Shown here: positions 22,180 through 33,789 of the stretch, piece by piece | Layout of the letters: each line of letters starts with the position of its first letter | Numbering within the stretch: position 1 is the first letter of the stretch | NCBI GenBank assembly: GCA_011316305.1 | Contig: SAUG01000069.1 | Location: 372,001 to 436,000, forward strand | Reading direction: 5' to 3' | DNA: 64,000 bases | Source: Rusavskia elegans | Lineage: Eukaryota; Ascomycota; Lecanoromycetes; Teloschistales; Teloschistaceae | Program-made: the position numbers and the translations under genes | Notes under the pieces: model-generated | The model's input: only the letters and a program-made list of their open reading frames with translations | What the model was told of the DNA's origin: nothing | Databases searched by the model: none

Positions 22180-25100
22180 TCAATACAGCCTATGTGGCTT
22201 CCAGAAACCTTCCAACGGCACTTTTGCCTCTATTCCCCCATCGCCCTTGTCTCCGTGATTTAGAGGCTCAAATGCCCTATCGAGCGTATTGGGATGTTGA
22301 CAAGGATCCCAAGATGAGAAGCGCTCTTCTTGACCCAGATTCCAAGATCCCCTCGCGCCTAGGAAAGCAGGTGGCTCGGACTCGTGGGAGACGCCTGCGT
22401 CCTCATTCAGATATGCGCCAGGGAGACCATCGTCAGATTGCTCGAAGGGCAGATGGTCACCAGGTTCGGATACGAGGTCATGATGGGCTTTCTGGTCCAG
22501 TCCATAATTTTCATACTGTTGCTGCGGATAGATTTCGTCTATGGCGTCGAGAGTTTCAGGTAGATTAAGCTCTGAGGTATGGGTCTCATGCGTTAAGGGA
22601 TTTCTATGATCAAAATAGGGCTCATGCCAGGGGTCCTCTTCCAATACATGGGGATGATGGCGATTAACCCATCCAGGATGGGATTCTTCATCTAGGGTGT
22701 GTGACGCCTGACTATCTGCTTGGGCACGTCTTTTGGAATTGTCTTGGGGGGCATCCTCGTAATTCTTTCCCTGACTGACCGTTCTGGTTTGCATGTCGAA
22801 CTGTTCTCGGTAGATGTTGCGATAGCCAGTCCAGGCATTGCTTGTGTTCGGGCGCGATCCGGTGACACGAGACGGGCGGTCTAAAAGTTGATCATGCTGC
22901 GATGGATGTAGTGGTTCCGGGGGCTTGCTTGTCTTTGACGTAGCCACAGGATTTCGCAAGTGGTAGTTTGTAGTAGGTGTTGATTTTTTTGACTTGTTGC
23001 TACCGGAAGACCGGGCCCGCTGCATATCTGGGATCTGTCGGGCACTTGCTGGACGCTCTGGGTGAAGGGGCAGATTGGAGTCCGCGTGTGGCAGTCCTCG
23101 ACTGTGGACAATATTGGCTTCATATCGCATTTGACTTTTGGGAACGACTTCTGGCACTGCCAGGTAATCTTCTCCTTTGCTGCCTGCAATTTCGGAGCGT
23201 TTGGGGCTTTGTCTGGAATTCGCATTGTGCGCACTCGTTTTGCCCATCAACAGGTCGAGTACTACTCCAAGTAGCTCTGATCGGTTTTGTGATGCCAGCA
23301 GGGGAGCCAAATCAGTGCCAGTCCCGCGAGCTTCTGGGGGATGTGGGTCATCTCGGGCACAGATTTCGTGTATCTTCTCCTGCTGCTCAGGCAGTCCCGG
23401 AGAGTTGACATTCGTATGGTCGGCTCCAGCGGAGATATTATTTGGAAGGTCATGTATGCTCTCGGGAACTGAAGCATGGCGATCGATGGACCCATGTTCT
23501 TTCATGGCTTTGCACGGCCTTTCGTGCCTGCTGGGTGATGTACGGCGTAGCTCGTAACCTCTAAGACTGTTACTCTGTGACGATGAACTGCGTTCTCGAC
23601 TTTTCACCTCCATTCTTTGTCTTCGGCGCGCCTCCGCACGATTTTCAGCTAACGTCTGTCGAGACTGCCACTGACGTTCTGATAATGTGTGTCTGGACGG
23701 GCTGCTGCGAGACCATGTGAAGTAGGTCGTAGATCTATTGGACAAAGACCAATGTGTTGGCGACAGTCTGTTGTAGTCATTGGGAATTGTAGATCTCGAA
23801 GGCATGACTGGTGAAACGTGACCGGGGCCACAACTTCCGAATCCAAGGAAAGGCTTCTCAGGCAAATCGACGGGTGGAAGTGATGATTGATCTTGCTCTT
23901 CTGTGTCTTCAACAGATCTTCTCCCTTTGACCTTTGACCCATGTTCAATCGTACGAATAGCTGCACGGCTTGTATCCTTTGAAGAGGCGAAGAACCTGGA
24001 GAACTCTGCTTCTGCATCTGCGGCCTTGGTCTCTTTGCGACGTTTGCTCTTAGCTTTAGACCGGACGTTGTCCTCTTGGTTTCCTCTACCGTGATTCAGG
24101 AAGTTGACTTCGGAAAAGGTGAGATCAGGCACTATGCATCAGTCAGAATGATCCTCAAATTACCAAGAGAATACCACTGACATCCTTTCCGTCTGATGGG
24201 CGAGGAGGCGCGACCTTTGCCAAAGAGGCCGACGGGGACCGAGGGTTTGAGCTACACTCACGTCAGCAACCTGAAAGTCTGCCGGATCCCGGATTCAGGG
24301 AAGGCAGGTTTACCGTAAGTCGATCTGTCTCTACGTTTCCTGCGGAAAAGTTCTGCATGAGAGCTGCTCCAGACTTTTGGACGCCTTTTCTTCTCTTCTT
24401 AGATTTATCACGGGCTTTGGATTTTACCTCCTTTGTCTGATCAGGCTTTCTGTCTTTCTGGAGGTCGTAGCGGTCCTCGCGGGTCTTGTGTCTCGGCCTT
24501 CTCTCATACGTCTTTGCTGGTTTTTCTGGCGAGTCAACGATAGTGCTCGAGGCGCGTGAAGACAATTCTATGTGGGTATTTTGCTTCTGATGCTGGCTTT
24601 TTTTTGGCTCCAGACTCTTTTGGTCTTGGTCGTATCCATGACTGGGGTTCGGATAGACTGCAGGCTCGAGGAAGGAAGCTGATGATGAGGGTCTTCTTCT
24701 CCGTTTGCGACGTTGGTTCTCCGATTGTGGTTCGGTTTGCGGATCGGCACTTCGACTGGCGAAGGAACGAAAAGGGGCATGCAGACCCAGCTGCTCGGCA
24801 ACGTTGCGGCCGCCTCTGGAATCTGTTCGCTGATCTCCTAACACAAACTCAGCACGGGCGGGCCGGTGATGAGGGTGTCATCTAATTCAAGCACCCACCT
24901 CTGCTCCTTCGACCCTCATGATGGCCTTCGTTTGGCCTTGGTTGGGCCTCTTTAGCTTCAGGTCGGGGTCCTTTGGGGTGCCCGACTGGATACCGTTTCT
25001 TCAAATCCCCTTCGTGTCTCTTACCTGGGACATCCGTATTCTGCTTGATAGCAGGTGGATGGGTTGCATCTGTGTGCGATAACCATTCTCGTATCGCTGC

Positions 25101-25248
25101 TCTGGGCGAATGACGCTTGGGTAAAGACATCCGCAAGGCTGTGAAGACACAGTCTGATGTCAGACCGGTCGCGAAACTTTAGGTCTCCAAAACGTTCGGA
25201 TCGACGAATGTTGAGCCAGTCCGGCACGGTGCTTTCTGTTAGAGACAT
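22180..25248 (-). CDS. Large disordered protein, function unknown
   Basis: I do not recognise a domain. A consistent five-exon model is 25248-25194, 25138-24899, 24837-24314, 24251-24182 and 24131-22180 (946 residues; introns 55, 61, 62 and 50 nt, all in frame with good branch sites). An upstream in-frame ATG at 25275 is an alternative start. The N-terminus (VPDWLNIRRSEPLRMSLPK) looks conserved. After it come Lys/Arg-rich tracts (RRKRRRRPSSS; KSKARDKSKKRRKG), possible nuclear-localisation signals, then a Ser/His/Asp-rich region. The end (PLEGFWKPHRLY) resembles an end that I associate with a fungal protein family. No signal peptide or membrane helix is seen. A nuclear or scaffold role is only a guess. 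Confidence 0.7.
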
Positions 25249-25275
25249 GCTCGCAAAGTAGAGGTTCAGGGACAA

Positions 25276-26708
25276 TTGAGAACTTGGGTAGGCGGTTTAG
25301 GGGTCTAAAAGGGAAGGCGCGACTGTCGGGCTTATCAAGGAAAGAAGCAATGTACGTCTACAAGATTGTCTGGAATACATAAAGGTCGGCTCAGCCAGGA
25401 AATATGATGCCAATCACTGCTAGAAGCGTTCCAGAAGCTGTGATCTAGAGTTCGCAAGACGCATCAAATGATCCCTTCTATACGTGGGCCCCCTCACATG
25501 GAGTTGCGACTCTCGGTGACAAGGAGAAGATCGAAGGATCTCAGGCCGGGACAAGACGTCTTGACTTGATCAAACTCGGTAGGCTGGTCAATGCGGGACG
25601 TCCCCTTCCTTCTCGAATGGATTCCACATCGAGCACTGATCTCAGGGCTTCTCCACCTTGAAGTGGTGAAGATGGAATAAACTTCGATAGCCGGATCACA
25701 TGACCGTCAAGCACGATCGCTAATCGAGAACTAGAAGCGAGGATGTCGGAGCCAAAGCCCAAAGGGCCCACCAGGTTCGGGAAGCTGCAGCTGCGTCGCT
25801 GGGCACACCCTAAGCGTCAAGTTGCAGCGACGATTGGCAGATGGCATCCAAGCATCGTCGATGCGAGCACATCCTTCGACTCGTGGCTGGCTGGACTGAA
25901 AATGCCCCCAACAAGCGCACTCGACGTATCGACATCGGTGTGCAGCTCATCTGCTTGTGAGCGGGATTTCATGTGAGATTTCGATAGCGCTGCATCTCTT
26001 TCTTCTCGTGTCCAAGGGGTGGAAATTCGCTTCACGGACTTTGCGCGAGTGCTAAGGTTTTCTGGTAAGATATGTAGCTGTTTTACCTGTATTCAAGGCT
26101 CAAGATGAAGCGTGAAGTCAGGGGAGCCAGTGATTTTGATTGGTTGATGCAGTTCCTTCACTGGAGGTTGATGATGACGCAAGGATTTTCAGCGTCGAGG
26201 CTTGTGCTTGTTCTGGACCCCAGTCACTTTTCATTCACGGGCAAACGTGGTGATTGACAGGGCTTAGCGCCCAGCTTAGGGAAAAGTGATAAGCTGCCCC
26301 GCATCCAACTTTTCTCAATTCTTTTCCATCCTCCACCACTCAGGCACTCCTCACTTCTGCCACCCTCAAATCATCTACTCTTCGACTGGTTCGAATTTCC
26401 TCGACCAGCCGCACTTCAAGCAACCCTTTCGCGCAAGTACTTGCGCTCACAACACCCACAGCGACCACGACCGAATCAATCGGCCCTTTGAGATGTTCGT
26501 CCGCTGTTCCTAGAAATGTCCTGGCTTTGCCCTTCACCCGCGCGAATCACTGCTATCTCATGTGCGCCTGATCATGTATCGCTTCCATGTTTCGATCTCT
26601 GTTGTCTTGCCTCTGTCCCTGTGCTCTGAGTCTCTACGCCATCGAAGTAGAGTGTGGATTGAGAGATCGTGAATTAGTCCACGGTCCCTGACCCAACCGA
26701 CGTCAACC
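25276..26708. other. Intergenic, divergent promoter region
   Basis: About 1.4 kb. A 77-codon plus-strand frame (25743-25976) has no domain and no partner exons. The last 400 nt are pyrimidine-rich, as expected before the RNA-binding protein gene. Confidence 0.45.
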
Positions 26709-27477
26709 ATGTCAAAACTATTCATTGGGTGAGTCATCCAACCACCCCAGAATGGCCAAATCGTTCTGACCATCTCTCAGTGGCCTTGCATGGCACACTG
26801 ACGACGGTGCTCTCCGTGCCAAGTTCGAGGAATTTGGTCAAGTGGAGGAAGCCGTAAATACACCTCTTTTCTGCCCGCTGTCCGCTCCTTGACCAAGATC
26901 TCGTAGATTGTTGTGAAAGACCGCGATACCGGACGTAGTCGTGGCTTTGGCTTTGTTCGCTTCGCACAGGAGCAGCACGCCGATGAAGCCGCCTCGGCAA
27001 TGAACAACATCGAGTGAGTTTGACGACCTTCTCCGTCACCACATCTCATCGAACTAACCTCGTTTAGATTCGATGGCCGCACCATTCGTGTCGACAAAGC
27101 CTCTGAGCGTGGTGCTGGAGGCGGAGGCGGAGGCGGAGGCTTCGGCGGACGTGGAGGTGGCTATAGCGGTGGTGGGGGACGTGGAGGATACGGCGGAGGA
27201 GGATATAGCGGTGGCGGAGGTGGCGGCTACGGTGAGTATTCTCAACCCATCTTCGCATCGGGACCTAACATACCAAGAAGGTGGAGGTGGAGGTTATGAC
27301 CGCCCAGGTGGGGGAGGAGGATATGATCGTCAAGGAGGAGGAGGTGAGTCTTTTCCTTCAGCCCCTTTTCTTGCCCCATGAACGTTGACCCTTATAGGCT
27401 ATGGAGGTGGCGGCCAATCCTATGGCGGTGGTGGAGGCTATCAGCAAGGCGGGGGCGGCGGCGGAGGCCGCTGGTAG
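26709..27477 (+). CDS. Glycine-rich RRM RNA-binding protein
   Basis: Six exons: 26709-26728, 26781-26853, 26907-27013, 27068-27231, 27281-27343 and 27398-27477. They encode 168 residues and all phases agree. One RRM fills residues 1-80: RNP2 is LFIGGLAW, RNP1 is RGFGFVRF, with [18 protein letters not shown] between them and [17 protein letters not shown] after. The tail is almost entirely GGY/GGGG/RGG repeats ending GGGGRW. This is the architecture of plant and fungal GRPs and of animal CIRBP/RBM3: RNA chaperones tied to cold or other stress. RGG sites could be arginine-methylated and the tail could drive condensation, by inference. Five introns in 168 codons is high. Confidence 0.93.
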
Positions 27478-27915
27478 TTGCCAGAAGTTTGAACCTTCAC
27501 ATACGTCCACGACCGACACGGTTTTTGACGAGCGGCAGAGAGACGACGAAACCTCCGACACCATCAGACTATTGCGACGACAAATCCTCGACAGCTAGAG
27601 CGGACCGGCCGTTCGGAACGAAAGGCCAAAGTGGAGGTTCCATTGGCAGCACCATGTTTCCTTGACGATTTCTTTGCACTCTCCAAAAGAACACCCCCGC
27701 TTCCCCCTCATGGGCCCGATCAGTCTCATCTAGCTCGGCATGTACGAAGTACGAACGGACAGCAAGGAACCACAAATTTGTGGCTTCCATCAGATACCCA
27801 GACAGTTTAGCCTGCAAAGGCCCATTGACGAGAGATATGGCATGATAAATTGAAAGACTTTGGATCATGCATGATACCATTTGACTAGGCCATGCTTTAG
27901 TCCGTTGGTGTTTCG
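27478..27915. other. Intergenic, between convergent genes
   Basis: Shared 3' flank. A 116-codon minus-strand frame (27569-27919) abuts the ChaC stop and shows no domain. Confidence 0.5.
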
Positions 27916-28888
27916 TCATGGCTTCTCCATCTCCTCTATTCCTTGATGACTACCCGTAGCACTACTGACCTTCTCGATGGCTACCTCAATCGGCAGCTGG
28001 TCTCCCAGGGTCGCACCGTCCTCTCCCCTGTCCATCCCGGCCTTCCTCGTTCTCTTGGCCAACTCTTCCACATGCTCATCCTCGGCCCCCTCTCCCAACC
28101 CCTTCAGCGCCTCCTCCAACATGAACAGATAGTTCCGGTTCTCGCCACTTGGCCCCTTGCACCTCCATATCCTCGCTGCTAATCTGTCCAGATCCTGCGG
28201 GCCAAGGAACTGTGGATTCGACGGCAGCCCAATATAGACCATACATCTCTCTATCAGCCTCTCGGCGTTGGAGGCTGGCTGGAAGCGAGTATACTGGATG
28301 CTATAGCCATTCATCTCCCGGATATCGAGGTATTCTTGGACTTCCTTGACATGTTCAGGGGGAATATGATACGCGGCGCCCCACACGCGGTATGACAGAG
28401 GAGGAGTGGATGCAGGGACGATGGAGTCGTAGTAGGAGCGTTCAATCAGCGTGACGACGCGGCCGGGGTGGGCGGGAGTGCCGCGGTGGTCTTCGCTAGA
28501 GGGTGTTGGTTGATTATGGATGATTTCAATGAAGAAGAGAAAGGTGAAGGAGGGAAGGGAGGGAAAGGAGATGGATACATACCTGGCCTGCCAGAATCGT
28601 CGAACGTAACCTTCGATGTAGCCGGGGACTCGTTGATCTTGGTATTCACAGATGAGCTTGGCCGTCTTTCAGCAAGGGGTTTGATCCCATTACATGATTG
28701 GAAAGCATGGGCATACCGAAATGTGGTGGGGGTTTCCAGATCAGTGAGCTGGAGGTGGACTGAGGGTGAGCGATAATGGTTTGGATAAGTAAGTGGAGGG
28801 CGGTGGAGTGAACGACGTACCCGTAGCCCAAGAGCCAGAAATCTTCCTGGATTTCGGTAGGAGCTTGTGCCATTGTGGGAGTTGACAT
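27916..28888 (-). CDS. ChaC-type gamma-glutamylcyclotransferase
   Basis: Four exons: 28888-28821, 28748-28717 (32 nt), 28637-28583 and 28495-27916. They give 244 residues with introns of 72, 79 and 87 nt. Splicing assembles the ChaC core: LLGYGSLIWKPPPHF, then VPGYIEGYVRRFWQAS, then DHRGTPAHPGRVVTL, AYHIPPEHV and YLDIREMNGY. The last holds the conserved Glu presumed to be catalytic. ChaC enzymes cleave cytosolic glutathione to 5-oxoproline and Cys-Gly and so lower glutathione under amino-acid or ER stress. The C-terminal 60 residues (AEDEHVEELAKRTRK onward) extend beyond the compact family fold and look disordered. An ATG 15 nt downstream of the chosen one is also possible. Confidence 0.93.
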
Positions 28889-29342
28889 GATGGGATGGCT
28901 GTCGAGGCTTGGGGTGTTAATTCAATAGGTGAGATCACGGACTTTATAGTCATTCATTTCAAGCGGGTGTTGTTTCCGCGCGCCACCGCGTTGCATTCCT
29001 CTTCCTATTCCTACCTTATCTTTTCTGTGTTCAAGCAATGTGAATGTGGCGCCACACAGCGACCACTGATGCCCTGTCACGAGCACAGCCGTCATTGTTG
29101 GTGAGATACTCCGTTACGCCTGGAGAAGCTGTACAGTGACGTTTAAGCGCCACCGCCACACCAGTTGAGTGGTCTGCTCTCAACGTCTCGGAGACAACTC
29201 CCACCTAACAATCCACAATCCAGGCTTGTTGACGCTCAGGTTGTCACGTTCGTCATAAAACTATCTCTACCCATTTCAATCAGGATCATTGAATACGGAA
29301 CCGTATCCGTATCCGTTCACTGGGGACTCGCATTCCCCAACA
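28889..29342. other. Intergenic
   Basis: Promoter side of the ChaC gene and leader of the short gene that follows. No gene seen. Confidence 0.45.
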
Positions 29343-29820
29343 ATGACGTCGAGGTCAGCCCCTTTAGTAAGTCAAAATCACCTCTCTCTCTGTCCTTCGT
29401 ACTACCTGCCCACCACTCCAATTGGCTCGTCGATGTTCATCACCTACTCCCTTCTATTTACTGTTTGGTACCCGTGCCACCGTGTCTCGTAACCTGTAAG
29501 AGCCTTCTATTACTCGCAGACACTTCCGTCGTTGCAAGTCGGCCCCCTCATGTCTATCTCGTCATCATATACCGAGGCTTGCGCGTTGGCTGCGAAAGCC
29601 CGCGTCAAGTTCCAGGGTCAGGGTGGCAACAAGAAGGACTAGAATTTACGAGTGATCATTGCCCATGCCCAACTGTATGATCATCTCGATGATTACATCG
29701 AAAGTCTGAGGAAGATCCGGCGATTAAATGTCAGCGGAGAAAGCCCCACGGGCACCGCTTGTAGCTGCGCCAAACCACAAAGATCCCTTTCGAATGAACC
29801 AGCAGGTCGATCATCAGAGG
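29343..29820 (+). pseudogene. Short gene interrupted by in-frame TAG
   Basis: Exon 29343-29366 (MTSRSAPL) splices with GTAAGT...TCGCAG to 29520, and the frame stays open to a TAG at 29640 (48 residues). The frame on both sides of the TAG is protein-like: SSSYTEACALAAKARVKF before it and NLRVIIAHAQLYDHLDDYI after it. As I remember, these two blocks occur together in a conserved, uncharacterised Pezizomycotina protein (TEACALAAKARVKL...HNLRVLVGHANLLDSL). So the TAG seems to sit inside the ancestral reading frame. The downstream half then degenerates and ends at 29823. Possible explanations are a pseudogene, a sequencing error or stop readthrough. Confidence 0.5.
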
Positions 29821-30924
29821 GATAGAACAAGTAATCCCAGAACTCCACCATGGAATCCACAGGATTTGGCCGCCGAGTGCGCAAATGAGGGCGACGAGGA
29901 TCCTAAGCCGCCACCAAAACCTTCGATCCAACGTGTTCCGTCTCAATCCAAGAACTGGAAGATTGGAGAACTCTGACCACGAAGACCTTACTTCCAGGCC
30001 TCACGCTTCGCCTTCCCTCGTTGGGACACCCTTTACCATAATAACGAACAAGTGTACCTCCCAGACCGTCACCTCGGAAACCTTCATAGATGACCCCCCG
30101 ATTCCGACTCCGACTCCGACTCCTCAAACTCAGACTACGACGGCGATCTGGACTCCGACTTATCCTTCAACCCACAAGCCATGGAAACAATCCCTGTTCC
30201 AATTTCGAACCCCAACCCATCACAACCTCGCATCAGGTGGCAAGACCATGAGTACGACGAAGGCCTCCAAATCCCAGACATCGTCCCACAAGATCCACCA
30301 AAGATCGAGCATGTTCCGCCGCTACAGCGATGCTGCGCCCCTGTGCTCAGTAGAGCGAAAAAGGAAACCCAAGCAAAATCAGAAAGCACACCCGGAAGGA
30401 GCTCGAGCTGTCGCAGCCCTCCAGCAAAACCTTACCTCTAGCACCACTGTTATGTGGCGATGCTTCGGACGTCTCCGCTGAAGTCCACCACAAGCATGAT
30501 GGGCTCCTCTGCGAAGCCCACCATCGGCTTGTTGACAGTTGAAAGGATGGCGAGGACACCTCCGCAGTCACATCAACCATCGCGCTGAAAATACCTTCGC
30601 TTGCGTTCTGGATTTTCCGAGGAGGAAAGACATATTCGAGGTGATGAATGTGTAGCGGGGTTCTAATAGTAAGATCACGACAAGGTTCGAATGGAACTGA
30701 AACGTATGCCGTTGAGATGAAATGATTGATGGATTTGACTGATTTGAGATGAGATGAGATACCACTTGGACGTTACCGAGAGCGCTAACGGCTTTGACTT
30801 TCTCCTGTATCTTATTTTTTTGCTATGTATATACATTACCCGCTTGTGCATATTTGATTTCAATGATATTGATCTCATCATCCGACTCCGTTTCCCCCGG
30901 CTGTATGAATCCGAACCACCAACC
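29821..30924. other. Frame-fragmented, partly repetitive stretch
   Basis: Several mid-size plus-strand frames (29885-30481 is the longest) shift against one another. One frame reads DSDSDSDSS near 30106-30132, from a TCCGAC hexamer repeat, so this may be the decayed acidic tail of the preceding gene. No domain is recognised. Confidence 0.3.
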
Positions 30925-32345
30925 TCCTCTTTCTTCTCCCATCAAATCCAACTTCTTCTGCCCCTCCCACCTCCACCCCTTATCCACGAGCTCGAAACCA
31001 AATTCTCAGACCAGTCGCGCCAGAACTCAATCTCAGTTCTAAATAGGCGAGATTTGGACCTCGGCAGTCGCAAGGGGCCGAGGGAAAAGGGATTGAATGC
31101 CGAGGTGTTGGTGCCTCGGTTTTTCAGCGGCGGCAGATTATTGTCCGGAGCCAGCAGGAAGGGTTGAATTCGTCAGGGAGGAAAGGGAAGTTTAGCGGGG
31201 AGCTGGAGAGGACGGCGAAGCTGGAGCCGGAGACGGAATAATGTCTGGGTGGGAGTGTTTTAGCAAGAAGGGAAAAATGACGATGAATGGGAGGAAAGGG
31301 GGAGGAGAGGTACGCTAGCCCGTAAAGGGTAGTTTGAGACCCGCGGAACGAGTCGAGGGCAATGGGCGGATATATTCGAAAACCCTTCTTCGATCACCGC
31401 GTTCGGGTATACGAGAGCATTGATTTTACTCGCCACGATCGGATTCGTGTGAGAAAGCGGAGCGAAGCTCCTTTATCAGGTCGTCCATCGTTTCCGGCGT
31501 CTGCAGCAGATTCTTTAAGATCCCCGAAAGGGCCGTCGTGGTAGTTTCGCTGCCAGAGCCCGGAAAGTGGCTTCGATCTCCAAGACCCTCGTGCCCTTTT
31601 CGTCGTTATACTGTCGTACATACGTCATGAAATCGGCTCCTTTGCTCATCAGGACCTTGCTCTTCTCCAGCCGTCTATGGATCTTCGCGTTCGCCGTCTC
31701 GGCATGGCGTCTCCGCTTCTCTATTGCGCTTTTCGGAAGCATAGCTTTCAGGACTCCATCTAGACCGAAAAAGCGGAATGGAACGGCCAGCGCCGCTGGT
31801 TTGAATTGCGCGAAGATGACGGAGATCCAGCCGTCATAGCGGGCTTTTTCGAGATTACCGAAATAGGAGTCAAGGGTGAGGTCGCCGACGATGTCGAAGG
31901 TTGTGAAGTTGAACCATTGGACCATATCGATGGTTGAAGAGGGGACAAAGGTATGTTCGCGGAGGCGGCGCACGAGGAAGTCGATGTAGTGTTCATCCCC
32001 GTAGAATGTTAGACATGATTATACAGGAATAGGAGTATTGAACAATCATAAAGGGTTTTTGGGAAAATTTGGGCGTCCGTGGTGATGAGCGTATATATCC
32101 TGCCAAGCTTGTGCATCGATGAAGGATAGCTCATTTGGCGCCAAGCGAACAACATGGCCGTAGCGATCATGGAGCTCCTTCATTCGTTGCGTCAGATGCC
32201 CTTTGAGTAACGTCCATGCATAGGGAATGCGTGATGCGGCCCAGAGCGTAGGACCTGGAAAGCGAGCTAAGGGATGGAAGCGGAGATTATAGAAAACTTC
32301 AGAGATGCAGTACTACAAGACGATAAGTATGCTGGGAGGAAGCAA
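30925..32345 (-). pseudogene. Cytochrome P450 pseudogene, decayed along its whole length
   Basis: Reading the minus strand from about 32341 gives, in order, landmarks of a fungal microsomal P450 with breaks between them. A membrane-anchor remnant contains a TAG. Then come FYNLRFHPLARFPGP and WAASRIPYAWTLLKGHL, then RLAPNELSFIDAQAWQ...HGRPNFPKNP. The helix-C region is missing. LVRRLREHTF to EIEATFRALA (31973-31560) is intact. The I-helix GSGSETTTTALSG is one frame over (about 31550). The K-helix is broken as NAVIEEGF and RIYPPIA (about 31400-31360). An open stretch LPPLKNRGTNTSAFNPFSLGP leads to the heme loop, whose Cys block (CDCRGPNLAYLELRL, about 31072-31028) is again out of frame. The end ARLV-stop-EFGFELVDKG carries a TGA (31006-31008). 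It is not functional. It was probably a secondary-metabolism oxygenase. Confidence 0.85.
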
Positions 32346-33700
32346 ATGAGTTGATGCTCTATACCACGAGAGATAATACGATCAAAGCTCGGAAAGCTTG
32401 ACTATGTAGTATGATGAAAAGCTTACGGGCGGTCTGAGCTTTGTCTGTACAGGATCCTGCGTAATGGGCTGATCCGCATATACACAACTGTGAACTACCA
32501 AAAGAGGATGAGAATGGGAAGGAAGCTAGAGGCTCAGGATTTCGTGTTGATCACAGCATATGGGTTGCAATGGATTCTGCCATGTATACTTGTAATTCAA
32601 AGCGGCTGTAACAATTTTATTCATGAGGGTCGTTGGTTGTCGAGACCGAGGCAGCAGATACGATGGGTTAGCCTACCGCTCTCAAGAGCAGGCTGTGCCT
32701 GATGAATGGCGACATCCAACTTGAGAGGGCGCCGTGATATGATCCTGCCAGATGTGGCAGGCTTGTTGCCTCGTTTGACATGACTTATGTTGTCTTGAGC
32801 GACGCTGAATGCACGAGAACGGCCTCTTAGCCAACCAAAAACACTGTATGCTCACACAAAAATACAGATTGAGGAGATGGGAGACCGCCAAAACAAATCT
32901 GTGACTTCCATTGAGCGATTCAAGGATGTGGTCAAAATGCCATGTTTATTTAATCTGGGGTAGTCATTTCGGCCTAGGCCCGAAGAGGCAACTTTTGACA
33001 GCTGCGGCTGAGCCGCTGGGAGACTTGAGATGGTGCCGAGTTCTTGCAGTGAGCTCTTGTGGAGCTATGGCAAAGTGGGAATCCGAGATCGATGATTCGG
33101 AGATCTATGCGGAGTGCTTACAGTACACAGGAGGCTGAAGCCAAAATGACAACCCAGACCATCCAACCTCCTCCTCTATGTGCCGGTCGCTTTCCTCGAA
33201 GCTGATGCTGTGCAATAAGTGAAGCCACTCTAGATTGGAAATACCGTCCTGCTCTACTCTAGACGGCGTGCCCTTGAGTTAATCTATGTTTTCAATCAAA
33301 CCATTTGGTTAGCTGAAGGATCCAGTCCACCTTTAAACAGATACTCTACTCAGCCCTCTTTTTTTAATCCCAACCAATCTAGGACCAGGTCGGTGCACTC
33401 GACTACGATACGTCCGGTATGGCCTCCGCATGCTACTGCGTCACAGACCGTGTCCGGTAGTCGAACGCTGTTGTAAGCTTCAAAACAATCTTGCCTGATC
33501 TTGAAGTGAGATAGTTGTATATGGAGGATGGGTGTCCATTTTCATTCCCTGCCTTTGGCGCTCTGGGCCGCAGGGCTGCGTCTCAGACATGATGTGTTGG
33601 TAGCATGATGGCTGCTCTCCCCTGTCTCACGACTCTGGTGGTTCTGTTACTTGAACAGGTCATCTTTTTCGTCTCAGCACGTCGCCACGAATGTTTTACC
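32346..33700. other. Relic-bearing non-coding stretch
   Basis: No intact gene. A plus-strand frame at 32490-32702 (KRMRMGRKLEAQDFVLITAYGLQW) vaguely resembles the loop before helix 2 of fungal-rhodopsin proteins, the same family as the relic at 33.8-34.6 kb. This is weak. The rest shows nothing. Confidence 0.3.
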
Positions 33701-33789
33701 TATCAATATTATTCGTTGTGTTTCTGCTTTGGTATTTCGAAGATCGTTGCTTTGGCCATAGAGAGCCCTCTGGCTGCAAATAACTCTCC

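Noticed and set aside
24252..24313. Short exon GTTGCTGACGTGAGTGTAG in the large disordered protein gene
   Set aside because: Using the later GTGTAG acceptor, with TTGCTGAC as branch site, keeps the frame (DRLT-LKPSVPVG); the earlier acceptor breaks it.
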